Program-made: the position numbers and the translations under genes
NCBI RefSeq assembly: GCF_000001735.4
Contig: NC_003075.7
Location: 16,307,001 to 16,371,000 of the forward strand
DNA from: Arabidopsis thaliana
Taxonomy: Eukaryota > Streptophyta > Magnoliopsida > Brassicales > Brassicaceae
Direction of reading: 5' to 3'
Length of the DNA stretch: 64,000 nt
The notes under the pieces: generated by a model
Seen by the model: only the letters and a program-made list of their open reading frames with translations
What the model was told of the DNA's origin: nothing
Database searches by the model: none
Shown: positions 47,023-58,300 of the stretch, in pieces
How positions within the stretch are numbered: the first letter of the stretch is position 1
Layout: every line of letters begins with the position of its first letter

Positions 47023-48034
47023 TATGAGGTACAAGATATTCAGTTTAAGGGACTCTTAGTGTTCATATATTACTTGAGAAATTGAGTTACTATATAAACT
47101 TGGATTGGCTTATAACAAGAGAGGTTGCAATAGGTAGCTAAATTTCATCTAGACTTGTAAGAGTTGAGAATCATTTACTTGCTGATTTTGAGAAATAGAA
47201 TGAGAAATCGAAGTACCAAGCAATAGACAAGTTGGTTTCGATTTTTATTGGACCAAGCAATAGAACTGTATCAAGAAAACAACATATCGGATTTATGGTC
47301 CATTTTCTCTTGGTCGACAATTTTTTGAAATGGCGCGACGTTGAACAAAAATTATACGAACAAAGAAAGCTATTTCCAGGTTACTGCCTTTATATTTGGA
47401 TGACTTGTTCCAAGGGGAAACTTTTTTTTTTTTTGTCTGTCATCTGATGATATTAGAACTTTCAAAGGAACCAAGATGATTGCAACAGCTACACTGTAAT
47501 CTATAACCATCATGCCATTGGACGCATCCTAGTAAATACATAAGAAAGACACTCCCTTTATTTTGGTCTCCGTTCTTCAGCCACACCTTATAATATCATC
47601 CACAAGATAATAAGTGGTGTCTAGCAAATAACAAAGCGAAGCTATATCTATATTTATTTACTTATTGATTGTCGTGAATCTATCTTTAATGGTGACATGC
47701 CATAGAATTATCACTATTGTGTGGTTGTGCTTGTAATTGTTTGTAAAAATTTTGATTTTATGAATCAAAGATTATCAACATCTAGACTTTAATAGTTAAG
47801 GAAATAATAATATTTAAAAAACGCGTACCTAAATCTAATGAAAAGTCAAAATTACGGTCAACGCCTTACGAGACGCGTCTGGTTCTTGAAAGCAAGTTCT
47901 GCGTTATTTCATCATCAATCAAAGTCGCCATTTTATTTTTATTTAAAGTCTCACGTCACGGAATTATCTCTCTGAATTCATCATCTTCATCATTACCTTC
48001 TTTTTCTCAATCTCGATTGTTTTCTTCCAAATTC
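47023..48034. other. Intergenic: OCRE/G-patch 3' region and C2-gene promoter
   Basis: No supportable gene. The proximal C2-gene promoter region holds AAAGTCAAAATTACGGTCAACGCC near 47845-47865 (W-box-like GTCAA motifs) and ACGCGT near 47820 and 47873, which could mediate stress or calcium responses. Function is inferred. Confidence 0.45.
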
Positions 48035-49955
48035 ATGTCGATGATGGCGGGTATACAAGGCCAGATTCTCGAGGTCACTGGTTCGTACCTTTCTCACATC
48101 CCCAATTCTATTATGTTCTTCAACCTTATCTATGATCCGTTGAAATGTTAACTTTTAAAATTTCTGGGATTCTTTTGATTTGTCAGTTGTTGGGTGCCAG
48201 AAATTGAAAGACACGGAATGGTTTTCAAGACAAGATCCATACGTCGTCCTTGAGTATGGTGGCAGAAGTCACCGTACCAGAACCTGCACAGGTTATTTTT
48301 AATACCACCTCTTTTATTCATAATTTGTTCAGATCCAGAAAAAATTGAACAAAGTTAAGATCTTTCAATGAATTTGATTGATGGGTTTGTTTTTTCAGAT
48401 GGTGGAAAGAACGCTGTTTTCCAAGAGAAGTTTATCTTCACTTTGATTGAAGGGCTTAGGGATCTTAAGGTTGCTGTCTGGAATAGCAACACTCTCTCCA
48501 CTGATGACTTCATTGGCAATGCAACGTATGTGTCACTTCTTATCATTGCCTTGTTATGCTTTTTAATACCCGCTTTGGATTTGGAATTGAGTCTTTTGTT
48601 GTTTGGTTGTTATTAGGATTCAATTGCAGAAAGTTCTTTCTCAGGAATACGACGACTGTACCTGGACTTTGCAGAGTAAAACTGGGAGGTAATTACATTG
48701 GCTTTACTAGTTTTTGTTCCTTTTCCATTAAGTATCATGTTTGGTAATCTCGATTATTGCATGGTTCACATTTGTCTAGCTGATTTTGGTGCAACTTTTT
48801 GATGTGGTTTCTACTATATAGTGCTTGAATATATAGTTTCGCCAGTTGCTTTGCTTTGCTTTGCTTTGTTCTTGTCATTTACTTACAGTGCTGACATGGT
48901 TTTGCTCACTGATCAGAGTCGTTATGTGTGTTTTTGTGTCCTAAATTGTTAATCTGTGTGAACTACTTGTTCGAATGTTCTGTTTCTACATTGAGCACAC
49001 TCACAATTGATGTAGCATTTTGATTAGGTTTCTCTGGAACTTATGAAAGATAACTAGACATTTTGACATAAATGGAGCTTCTATTGTCTGTTGTTAGGTT
49101 ACCTCAGTAAAGAGATGTGAAGTTGCGTTTAAACATTGTAGCATCAAATTAGAATTTCTTAAAACTGGTCTCTTGAGGTATTCCATTTTTGTTTTTGAAA
49201 AAGAGAAAGTTATGTGTTTTTTAATCCATGGCTATGTGTTTTGTTTTCTTAAATTCCTGGAAAATCGGTTACAATGTGCCAAGATTTTGGTAGCTTGTCC
49301 TCAGCGATTGCTCCTTGTAAAAGATTACTTTTTTGATTAAAAGCCTTGTGAAAAACATCAACCTTTCTGTCTTGTAGATTCGCTGGAGAAGTACAACTCC
49401 TACTGCATTATGCGGGAGCAAAGGTAAGTCGAGCCTCAATTAGCAACATTGGTTAACATGTTCCATTATAAACAAAAGGCTAAACACACAATCCACTCTT
49501 GTATGCAGAAACATAATTACGGGTCTGCGCCATCAGCACCGTATGCACCTCACGTACCTCAATACTCAGCACCGCCTTCTGCATCTCCGTATTCAACAGC
49601 ACCACCATACTCTGGACCATCTCTATACCCACAAGTACAACAATACCCTCAGCCATCAGGATACCCTCCAGCTTCAGGGTATCCTCCTCAGCCATCTGCC
49701 TATCCACCTCCCTCAACCTCGGGCTACCCTCCGATCCCTTCAGCTTACCCACCTCCTCCGCCATCCTCAGCTTACCCTCCTCAACCATACCCTCCGCAAC
49801 CATCATATTACCCACAAGGTACCTTCCTTTCTTTCCTGTTCTATGCTGCAATTGATCGCATTTGCTTGTCTCTAACTATAGTCAGTGGTGGTTGATCTTT
49901 TTTCTTCTTGTTTCCAGGTCCATATCCAGGACAATACCCACCTCCTCCATACTAG
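48035..49955 (+). CDS. C2-domain protein with a proline/tyrosine-rich tail
   Basis: Small calcium/phospholipid-binding C2 protein, probably stress-related and membrane-associated. Seven exons: 48035-48080, 48187-48291, 48399-48525, 48617-48688, 49378-49423, 49509-49818 and 49918-49955, giving 744 nt and 247 residues. The C2 domain covers about 8-125: LEVTVVGCQKLKDTEWFSRQ, then DPYVVLEYGG, and later DDFIGNATIQL; the Asp of D-P-Y is the usual Ca ligand. From about 132 the tail is repetitive: units such as SGYPPASGYPPQPSAYPPP recur about ten times, as in Pro-rich membrane-trafficking and BON/BAP-type partners. Intron 4 is unusually long (48689-49377, 689 bp). Matches AT4G34150. Calcium dependence is inferred. 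Confidence 0.92.
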
Positions 49956-50902
49956 AGCGTTTGGCGTTTAGAATTTGACGGGAAGTGGTCATGATGTATA
50001 GATTATAGTTATGGTGTTTTCTAGAATTTGGCAGACGAATTTCTTTGTTTTGTTTTTTTTATATCATCTTCCTTGTGCTATTGCTAGCGTGATGGTTAAT
50101 TTTTGAGTTGGTCAGTGAAACTTATTGAGAAGTTTGGATCTTTTCATGTTTAACCAGATCGCAGATTATATTGAATTATTACTCTAAATCCTTGGTTTTG
50201 TGTGTTCATCATCCTCTTGAGTTAAAATTATGTTAAAAACAAAAAAAGGTTTTGGTTCTGTCTTTAACTTTAAGAAACGGAACTTATCGGCGTATAATCA
50301 TCGCACTTGTGATCAGATGCAATTAGAAAAAGGTTATTTGGTCAATGTATAGCAATATCTTTAGGTTCTAACAAAAACATTATTGTTGACAAATAGCCCA
50401 AAAGTAGTAGAATTTAGCCGACAGATTTTACTGCACTTTGGTTTCTCGATCTCTACTCCAAATGAGTAAAAAGTGGGTAAAGCGGGAAACAGCAAAAGAA
50501 ATCACACATTTAATAAAAAATAAAGAAAAAGAAATTCCACATTAAATAATCACAACAAGAAAAACAAATAATATATTAGTAAAAGACAAACGTAAAAACC
50601 ATCTCTCGGCCTTCTCTCATAAATCAATCTCTCTTCTTATCACTCTCCGAAACCCACTTCCAGCTTTTTCCTCTCTCTTTCTCTCTCTAGTCTCTCTTTT
50701 GTAGCTCTCCCCTGCTAAGCTAACCACTGCACGTTTCCATAGAGAGGAAAGATGAGTCTCTCTCCGAGAGATTTTCTCTCTATCATCTTATCTTCTTCCG
50801 TGTAATGCTCTGAGCCAAAACCCAATAACTAAATCAACAACAATATAGAAGAGAAGAGAAAGATCTTATCTTTCTTCTCATTCTTGAGTTTAGTCCCCCA
50901 CA
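49956..50902. other. Intergenic: CYCD3;1 promoter and long leader
   Basis: 3'UTR of the C2 gene to about 50190, then AT-rich promoter. From about 50600 to 50760 the strand is strongly CT-rich (CTCTCTCTTTCTCTCTCTAGTCTC), the usual composition of a plant cyclin leader. The leader may be about 250 nt and includes no long upstream ORF in frame with CYCD3;1. Confidence 0.5.
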
Positions 50903-52304
50903 ATGGCGATTCGGAAGGAGGAAGAAAGTAGAGAAGAACAGAGCAATTCGTTTCTTCTTGATGCTCTCTACTGCGAAGAAGAGAAATGGGACGATGAAGG
51001 AGAAGAAGTTGAAGAAAACTCTTCCTTGTCTTCTTCTTCTTCTCCATTCGTTGTTTTGCAACAAGATTTGTTCTGGGAAGATGAAGATCTGGTTACACTC
51101 TTCTCCAAAGAAGAAGAACAAGGACTCAGCTGTCTCGATGATGTTTATCTTTCCACGGATCGAAAAGAAGCTGTTGGTTGGATTCTGAGAGTCAACGCTC
51201 ATTATGGCTTCTCTACTTTAGCAGCTGTTTTAGCCATAACTTATCTCGATAAGTTCATCTGTAGCTACAGCTTACAGAGAGACAAACCATGGATGCTTCA
51301 GCTCGTTTCTGTCGCGTGTCTCTCATTAGCTGCTAAAGTCGAAGAAACCCAAGTCCCTCTTCTTCTAGACTTTCAAGTAAATGATGATACTTGCAATAAA
51401 TTTCCTTAAAGTTTAAGTCTTTTATCCCTCTGTTCTCATCTCTCTGTTTTTTTGGGGGTTTGCAGGTGGAGGAGACAAAGTATGTGTTTGAAGCAAAAAC
51501 CATACAGAGAATGGAGCTACTGATTCTGTCTACTCTCGAGTGGAAGATGCATCTCATTACTCCAATTTCGTTCGTAGACCACATTATCAGGAGATTGGGA
51601 CTTAAGAACAATGCTCACTGGGATTTCCTCAACAAATGCCACCGTCTCCTCCTCTCTGTAATCTCCGGTTCGTAAACGACAAAAAGAAAAAAGCCACTCC
51701 ATTTCGTTTTACCATCTGCTGAATCTGAGTAATCATCTTACATTCTTGTCTTATCTTCCTCAATTGTCTTTGTCAGATTCAAGATTTGTCGGGTACCTCC
51801 CATCAGTAGTTGCCGCAGCTACCATGATGCGAATTATAGAGCAAGTTGATCCCTTTGACCCTCTTTCATACCAAACTAATCTCCTCGGTGTCCTTAACTT
51901 AACCAAGGTTAGCTTCTCTAATCATCTCTCTACTTGTTTTCACTCAGTCATTTTCTCAAACAACTCTCGTGCATTAACAGGAAAAGGTGAAAACTTGCTA
52001 CGATCTAATCCTCCAACTACCAGTGGACCGCATCGGTTTACAGATCCAAATCCAATCTTCCAAGAAACGCAAGAGTCACGATTCATCATCATCGTTGAAC
52101 AGTCCAAGCTGCGTGATTGATGCAAACCCTTTCAATAGCGACGAAAGCTCAAACGATTCGTGGTCAGCGAGTTCGTGCAACCCACCAACGTCGTCGTCGT
52201 CCCCGCAGCAACAACCTCCATTGAAGAAGATGAGAGGAGCTGAAGAGAATGAGAAGAAGAAGCCGATTTTGCATCTGCCATGGGCAATCGTAGCCACTCC
52301 ATAA
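50903..52304 (+). CDS. CYCD3;1: D-type cyclin
   Basis: Partner of CDKA;1 that drives G1/S entry, is induced by cytokinin and phosphorylates RBR. Four exons: 50903-51376, 51466-51667, 51777-51907 and 51981-52304, giving 1131 nt and 376 residues. The N-terminus carries the retinoblastoma-binding LxCxE motif as LYCEE at about 22-26. The cyclin box (about 85-190) includes DRKEAVGWILRVNAHYGFS, TYLDKFICSY and LSLAAKVEETQVPLLLDFQV. The C-terminal fold follows (GYLPSVVAAATMM, LNLTKEKVKTCYDLI). The tail is rich in Ser, Asn, Glu and Pro (about 290-360), like the PEST regions that make D cyclins unstable. Matches AT4G34160. A very long gene-free region follows. Confidence 0.97.
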
Positions 52305-55300
52305 TCGAAAGCTCGATTTCGTTTATATGATATTTACTGTTTTTTTAAACTTTGAGAACAATCTTTGTTGTATTAAGCTTTACCCGTTTGCATATACGAA
52401 ATGTCGCGAATGCCCTTACGTGCCATGGCTTGATAGAGTTAATGGGTAAAGGGTATTCATGACATTTGACTGCATGGGATGTGACGAAGGAGAGAATTAG
52501 AAATAATAATAATAATATTGCGTAAATTTTGAGGCTTGCCCAATCTTTGGGCCGTAATCTCCGGCGTTATTCATATTTTATTAATGTTTTATATTATGAG
52601 TAGTAGTATGTTCTAAAATCTGCTTTGCTGAAGGAAATAATAATTACATACATATTCTTTTACTCCTGTAGTTTAGGAAAGAAAAAAACGCATTTAAATC
52701 CGTGCTATTTGATAACTACATTTTTTTCGTCCAGAATGGTGGATAATACAAAATTTAAGAAATGAGATGTCACAATGTTTTAATATTTGAATGAGACTGT
52801 TGTGTTTATGATCGAAAGTGAAAGATTTAGCGTTTTTAGCTTTGACTTTTGGGAGAAGAGCCAATTGTTGCTGCTTTTTTTGTCAGTCTTTAAATATAAT
52901 CGCTTTCAAAGATGAATCAATAATTAAAATTTTAAAACGGAAAGACAAAAATGAAAACGTAACACTATATTATTGCTTTAGATTTTTTGTCTAAAGTCTT
53001 GTCAAAACCTGCTCTACACTATATTATTGCGTATCAAATAACTAACTACACATGAACATGTAAGTTGTCGAAAATAACAACATATAATTATAAATGTTTT
53101 TAAAAATCAAACAGCGAAACTTAAATCAAATCTACAGAGTGTAGATCTTTCGTTGACCAGTAGATAAATTAACTGCGACAGACAGACACAGGACAAGAAG
53201 GAGGAAGTGAAGTAAACGCGCCATATATAGGTGAGTGTTGTTCGACGACGATAAAAATGTGGTGCAGCATTAGTAACAACACCAGAACCAAAGTAACCTG
53301 CTTCCACTCTGAGCACCTGGGATTAAGACACGTGGCAAAAAGTATCCAGCGTTACTATTCTTTTTTTCTTTTAATAACATCAAATAATCGTCAATTAATT
53401 ACGAAAATTGAAGATATTAAATTTAACAATTTACTATTATAAAATCCCTTTTGTATCACGGAAAAGCTTATATGATAATGCGATTGAATCACGAGAAATT
53501 GATTTTTTTTTTTTAAACAAAACTTTAGGTTGTGTGAAAATCTTGGCTCCTTCTTTTACACTTTTTCTTTTCCAATTTTATTTTCTCTTTGGACTTTTTA
53601 TTTATTTATTTTCTTGGCAATAAAAAAAGAGAATTTAAATCTATAACTTTTTTCACGTGTGACACGAATTTTCTACTTTGGGGGATTCAGATTCATCGTT
53701 CTTTTTCCTTTATATTCTCAATTTCATTTCGCTACTTAGAAAAAAAACGAATTGCTTTAGCTGATGTCGTTTCTTAACGCTCAGCCTCACGTCATCAAAG
53801 CATTTAAACTCCCCTCGTTCATGTAATCTTACATTAATACGTATGCGTAATGCGTTTATGTATTGTTTAAAACAAAAGATCCGTTCTCTAACTTCAACTA
53901 AAAAGTTAACATCCATGCATATGTATTAGAATATCAAATTAAGCACAAATATTAACATGTTAGCAAAAACATGACTCTTTATTTCTACAATATGTATATC
54001 GACTTTTAATCACAAGTTTACTGGCTGTAGAAAATAGGTATATTTGTGTATATACGATTGAAAGTGTTCATATATTATATATATGATATGTTTTATTTTT
54101 GCCGTTGTTCTTGAGCAACTATATGCTAATATATATAGGAAGAAATAATATATTCTTCTTATTATTCTTATTTTGTATTTTTAAAAATAATATTTTATAA
54201 TTTGCAGAAGAACGGGAACAATGTGATATATCAAAACTGAACAAATAAAAATACTGAAATTTGAGTAGTTAATCTAATAAAAGAATCTCTAGTGCAAAAA
54301 CACTGGTTTAAAATTAAACAATTAAGATGATATATCAAAACTTGCATACCAAACTATACAAAAATTATAATCGGCCACATGCATTACTATAATTTTATGA
54401 TAACATTTGAAAATCTGGAGTAGGGCATGTAGCTACATAATTGATGAAAGGTGAAAAAGGATGTATGTGGAAATCGGGAGGTTTTCAAAATGGGAGACCA
54501 AAAAATCTTTGTAGTTATTCGTTTTCTTTTACAAATTTCAAATAATAAATATGTTGTGGAGAATGTGTTTTCTGTCCTTTTTTTTTTTTTTTTTTTTTTG
54601 TCTCTTCTAATGGTCTTCTCCTCTTTAAGGTATGTTATCAATATCATGGTACCATACGCATCTCGTGAACCATATAATGACTTGCCATAAATTATTTATT
54701 TCCTGAAACAAAGATAAGATGAAAAAGAGATTACTTGCTACGAAGAAAATAAGTTCTTTTAACCAAAAAAAAATTGGTCGAAAAAAAAAATTCTTCACAT
54801 CTATTTACAGTCTTTACTTTTGGGTATAATATATACTCTTCTGGACCGAATAATTCATTCCCTTCCCATTCCATCCCATCAAATAAATGTGAAACTATTC
54901 TTAGTCAGCTTTGAATTTTGGTAGTTTTATTTTTAATTTTTAATTAATAGGTGTTAAAATCGATGCTTTTTTATTGAAGAAAACTCAGTTATTAAAAAAA
55001 GAAATCAAAATATATTTGTATTGGTAAAAACAAATGAAAAAAGTTTAGAAAAAATGGGAAAGGAAAACAGCTTGCACCCAACATGGAGAAAGGGCAAAGA
55101 GGTCAATGTGTCCCCACAACAATAATTATAGAATATTATTATCATTCTCAATGGCTTTGTGACCTTTATATCTTAAATATTTCTTCTTTTGACCTAGTCT
55201 CTTCCCTTTTTACTTCCACTCTTCTTTTTTTCTTTTATTGTAATTTGAAGTGACGAGAATGTGTGTATGGTCAAAATGTTATACCGGGGAGAAGATTACA

Positions 55301-58300
55301 ATACATCAAAATTTGTTACAGAACTGCTGCATATGCTTATCAGTATTCTCTGAGAAATTAAGTAAGTTAAGATAAATCACAAGTAGAGTAAACTGTGGAA
55401 ACACTTCTAATCTAGCGATTCATCGATATGGTTTAACATTATCTCTTACGATCGATTTACTTCACTAATTAAGTGAATGTCTTTTTTTTTTTTGCTTAAT
55501 AGTCGAAAAAAGTTTGAAGTATATATAGGTCCATCATCTTTTCGGATCATTATTTTAATCCTCATTTGTTTTATCGGTGTTTGAATTCGTGTTTTTGAAA
55601 AACTCTTTCCTCCTGATAGTAAGCAAACTATCAACAGCGATTTAAATGCATCGTTTGTGTATGCACATTTTTTACGTCGTCTCATACCACGCGCTACTTG
55701 CCTATTCTATCTATGGCTCTATGCATACGAGTCTCCTTAATTAACGTTGCAACTTGCATGTAGCAATATTTGCTCCATGGTTAAACAAATAAACAATCAG
55801 ATCAGATAGTCATTCATTGAAAGAATTCGGTGTGTTTATCGCTGTCTCCATCCTCTTCGTTCATATATGTACAATATATTTAACAAATTTTAAATTACAG
55901 ATTTATTTTATGATACAACATAAATAACTTAAATGTTTAATAGTTTTTTTTTTATAGTGCCATAAATCTTGAGTTTGAATATGATCCAGAGTTTCAAAAT
56001 TATGTGTCTCATTTAAAACTAAAAGAACTCCAAAAACACATCTCCATAGATTTCTACAAGCTATAACAAACAGATCTCCATAGATTTCTACAAGCTACTT
56101 TCATTAATTTGCCACATGCAATCATCAAAAGATTAAAGTAAGCCTTCAAATTGCTTATGTGTTTACCCATATAAAAGAATATACGCCGTGTTAAGAGTTT
56201 CTTAGAAGAAGTCATGACTTGAATTATTCTCTTTGTTGACGATTTGATCGAAGCAAACCAAAAGTACATATATATCATAAACTAATTATACTTTTACAAT
56301 TGAGTACTGCACATACGTTTTTTACTAGTCAAGGGATGTTGACAAATTCACATGCATTGAAAATCAGGACATGATTAGCTTCAAAACAAAGGAAGTATAA
56401 AAAGAAGTAAAAAAAACAAAAACAAAGAGCTGCATTCTCAAAATTTGTATAGTCCATGATTATGTCTCACAGCTGCAAAGTCTATATGGTGGTTCATAAA
56501 ACCAAGTAATCATTGGTCCAATGCAGTAAATAAAACAAAAAAGATATTCATATGTGGGAAATTATAACAAATAAACAAGGAAATATATACTGTATTTTAA
56601 TATCATATGATCACATATATATATATATATATACTTTTTGAAGTGTCTCACAGTCAATATGGGATTAGAACTCAGGTTTTGATGTTATATCTTTCAACGT
56701 GGGTTGGTAATTTCTTTCCGGAAAATGGATGACATCCCGAGACACTATTTAGAATCTATGGTTTAGACTTTTTAGATAAAGATTATTTCAACTATAGTTG
56801 ATAAACTACGTACTGACCATATTTCAACAGCTACGATCGGATAGTCAACAATTATCTTAAATGAAATACCACAATTTATTCAATGCAATGTATACTGACA
56901 CGCCCATTTGTTAGTTTCTATTTTATCAGAAAATTTTATAATATACCATTTAAATTATTTTTATTGAAATTAATGATAAAAATAATTTAATTAATAAACA
57001 ATTATTGAGGAAAAGGTTCTTCTAAGGATGAGCGAGTGGCGAATCAGACTCCTTCCTACTTTAATGAATTTTTGTAATAACTTTTTTTTTTACTGCAAAT
57101 TTTTGTATTGATTAAAAAATTATGTTATCGGCTTCATATCGATGTATTCCGAATATTTAAGGCAAAGATGGAAAAAGGTGTAAGCAATTCATTAGCTTTT
57201 AGTTCCAAGCCATATACAAACTAAAACCAAACTGAACTATTGAGCTTTTTTATATTTCTGACTCGGTCCAAATTCTACATTTTTTTTTTTTTGTTTAGGC
57301 AGAGGTCAAATTCTGCATAGAAATTTAGAAAACTACATAAACCAATGAATATGTTAGAATATATGTAAATTAAACATGCAACATAAGACATAAATGGGAT
57401 GCATCCAAAGATCTCTTCTAATGATTAGTAATTAATTGAGCAATTATGGCAATAATGATAGAAAAATGAAAATGAAAACTATAAGGGTTATAAATGAAGT
57501 AGGTCCAAAAATGAAATATAATATTAATGGAAAATAACAGAAAAAAAGAAGAAGAAAGGGTATAGTGTGAGCTGCAATTGCAGAACCTGTCGCTATGGCC
57601 CTCTCCTTAAGACAAATCAGACTGCAGGTCCCAAACCCTTGTTCTATTTCGTGATTCACATTATTGTATGCTTTTATCTCCACACTTCTCCGTTCTCATA
57701 TATACATGCATATTTTATGTCTATTTTATATGACTATAGCCTGTACATGTTATCTTAAATATCCGTACGTATAAATATAATATATGCATAGCAATTTGAG
57801 CCTTTTAGACCATTTTCAATCAATATACCACACCCAAATGAATGTAACATTTAGTTGATTATTCTATTAACAGCCTCTTAGATAACGAAGATACCTGAAA
57901 TTTTGTCTAAATGATGATGTCGAAAATATGAAGATTCATGATGTTGTGTCTCAAAGTCAAATATTCGTATATGAGGCTTTTAACAATACTATGATAAAAA
58001 AAAAAAAATTGATTCTGTTAAGTGAATTCACATATTTATGATAAATATATTGTTGGCAATTAAAAGTTACAGAAAATACATAAATGTTGTTAAATACATT
58101 GGGTGAACAAATAAAACGAGGTTAATTATGTATAGAAGACATGATGAGTAATGTGTTTTTTTTTCCCGGCGTACATGAGAGTAATGGTAATTAGTAAGAT
58201 TAAAAAATGCTCACTACAAAAAATAAAAAGATAAAAATGTTATTGAATTATATATACTTGTTCTTTATCAAAAAGAGTATATGTTTAATGAAAGATTTTC

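Noticed and set aside
49480-49851. Minus-strand 123-codon ORF opposite the C2 protein tail
   Set aside because: Met/Glu/Gly-rich shadow of the repetitive Tyr-Pro-Pro coding strand.
54578-54599. T22 tract as a retroposon poly(A) tail (minus strand)
   Set aside because: No element body or target-site duplication visible beside it; more likely a simple tract.
56614-56633. (AT)n run as an origin or matrix element
   Set aside because: Ordinary plant microsatellite; nothing else supports a special role.
57444-57683. Hydrophobic 79-codon minus ORF in the gene desert
   Set aside because: AT-rich composition gives Phe/Ile/Leu-rich products by chance; no start context, no relatives known to me.
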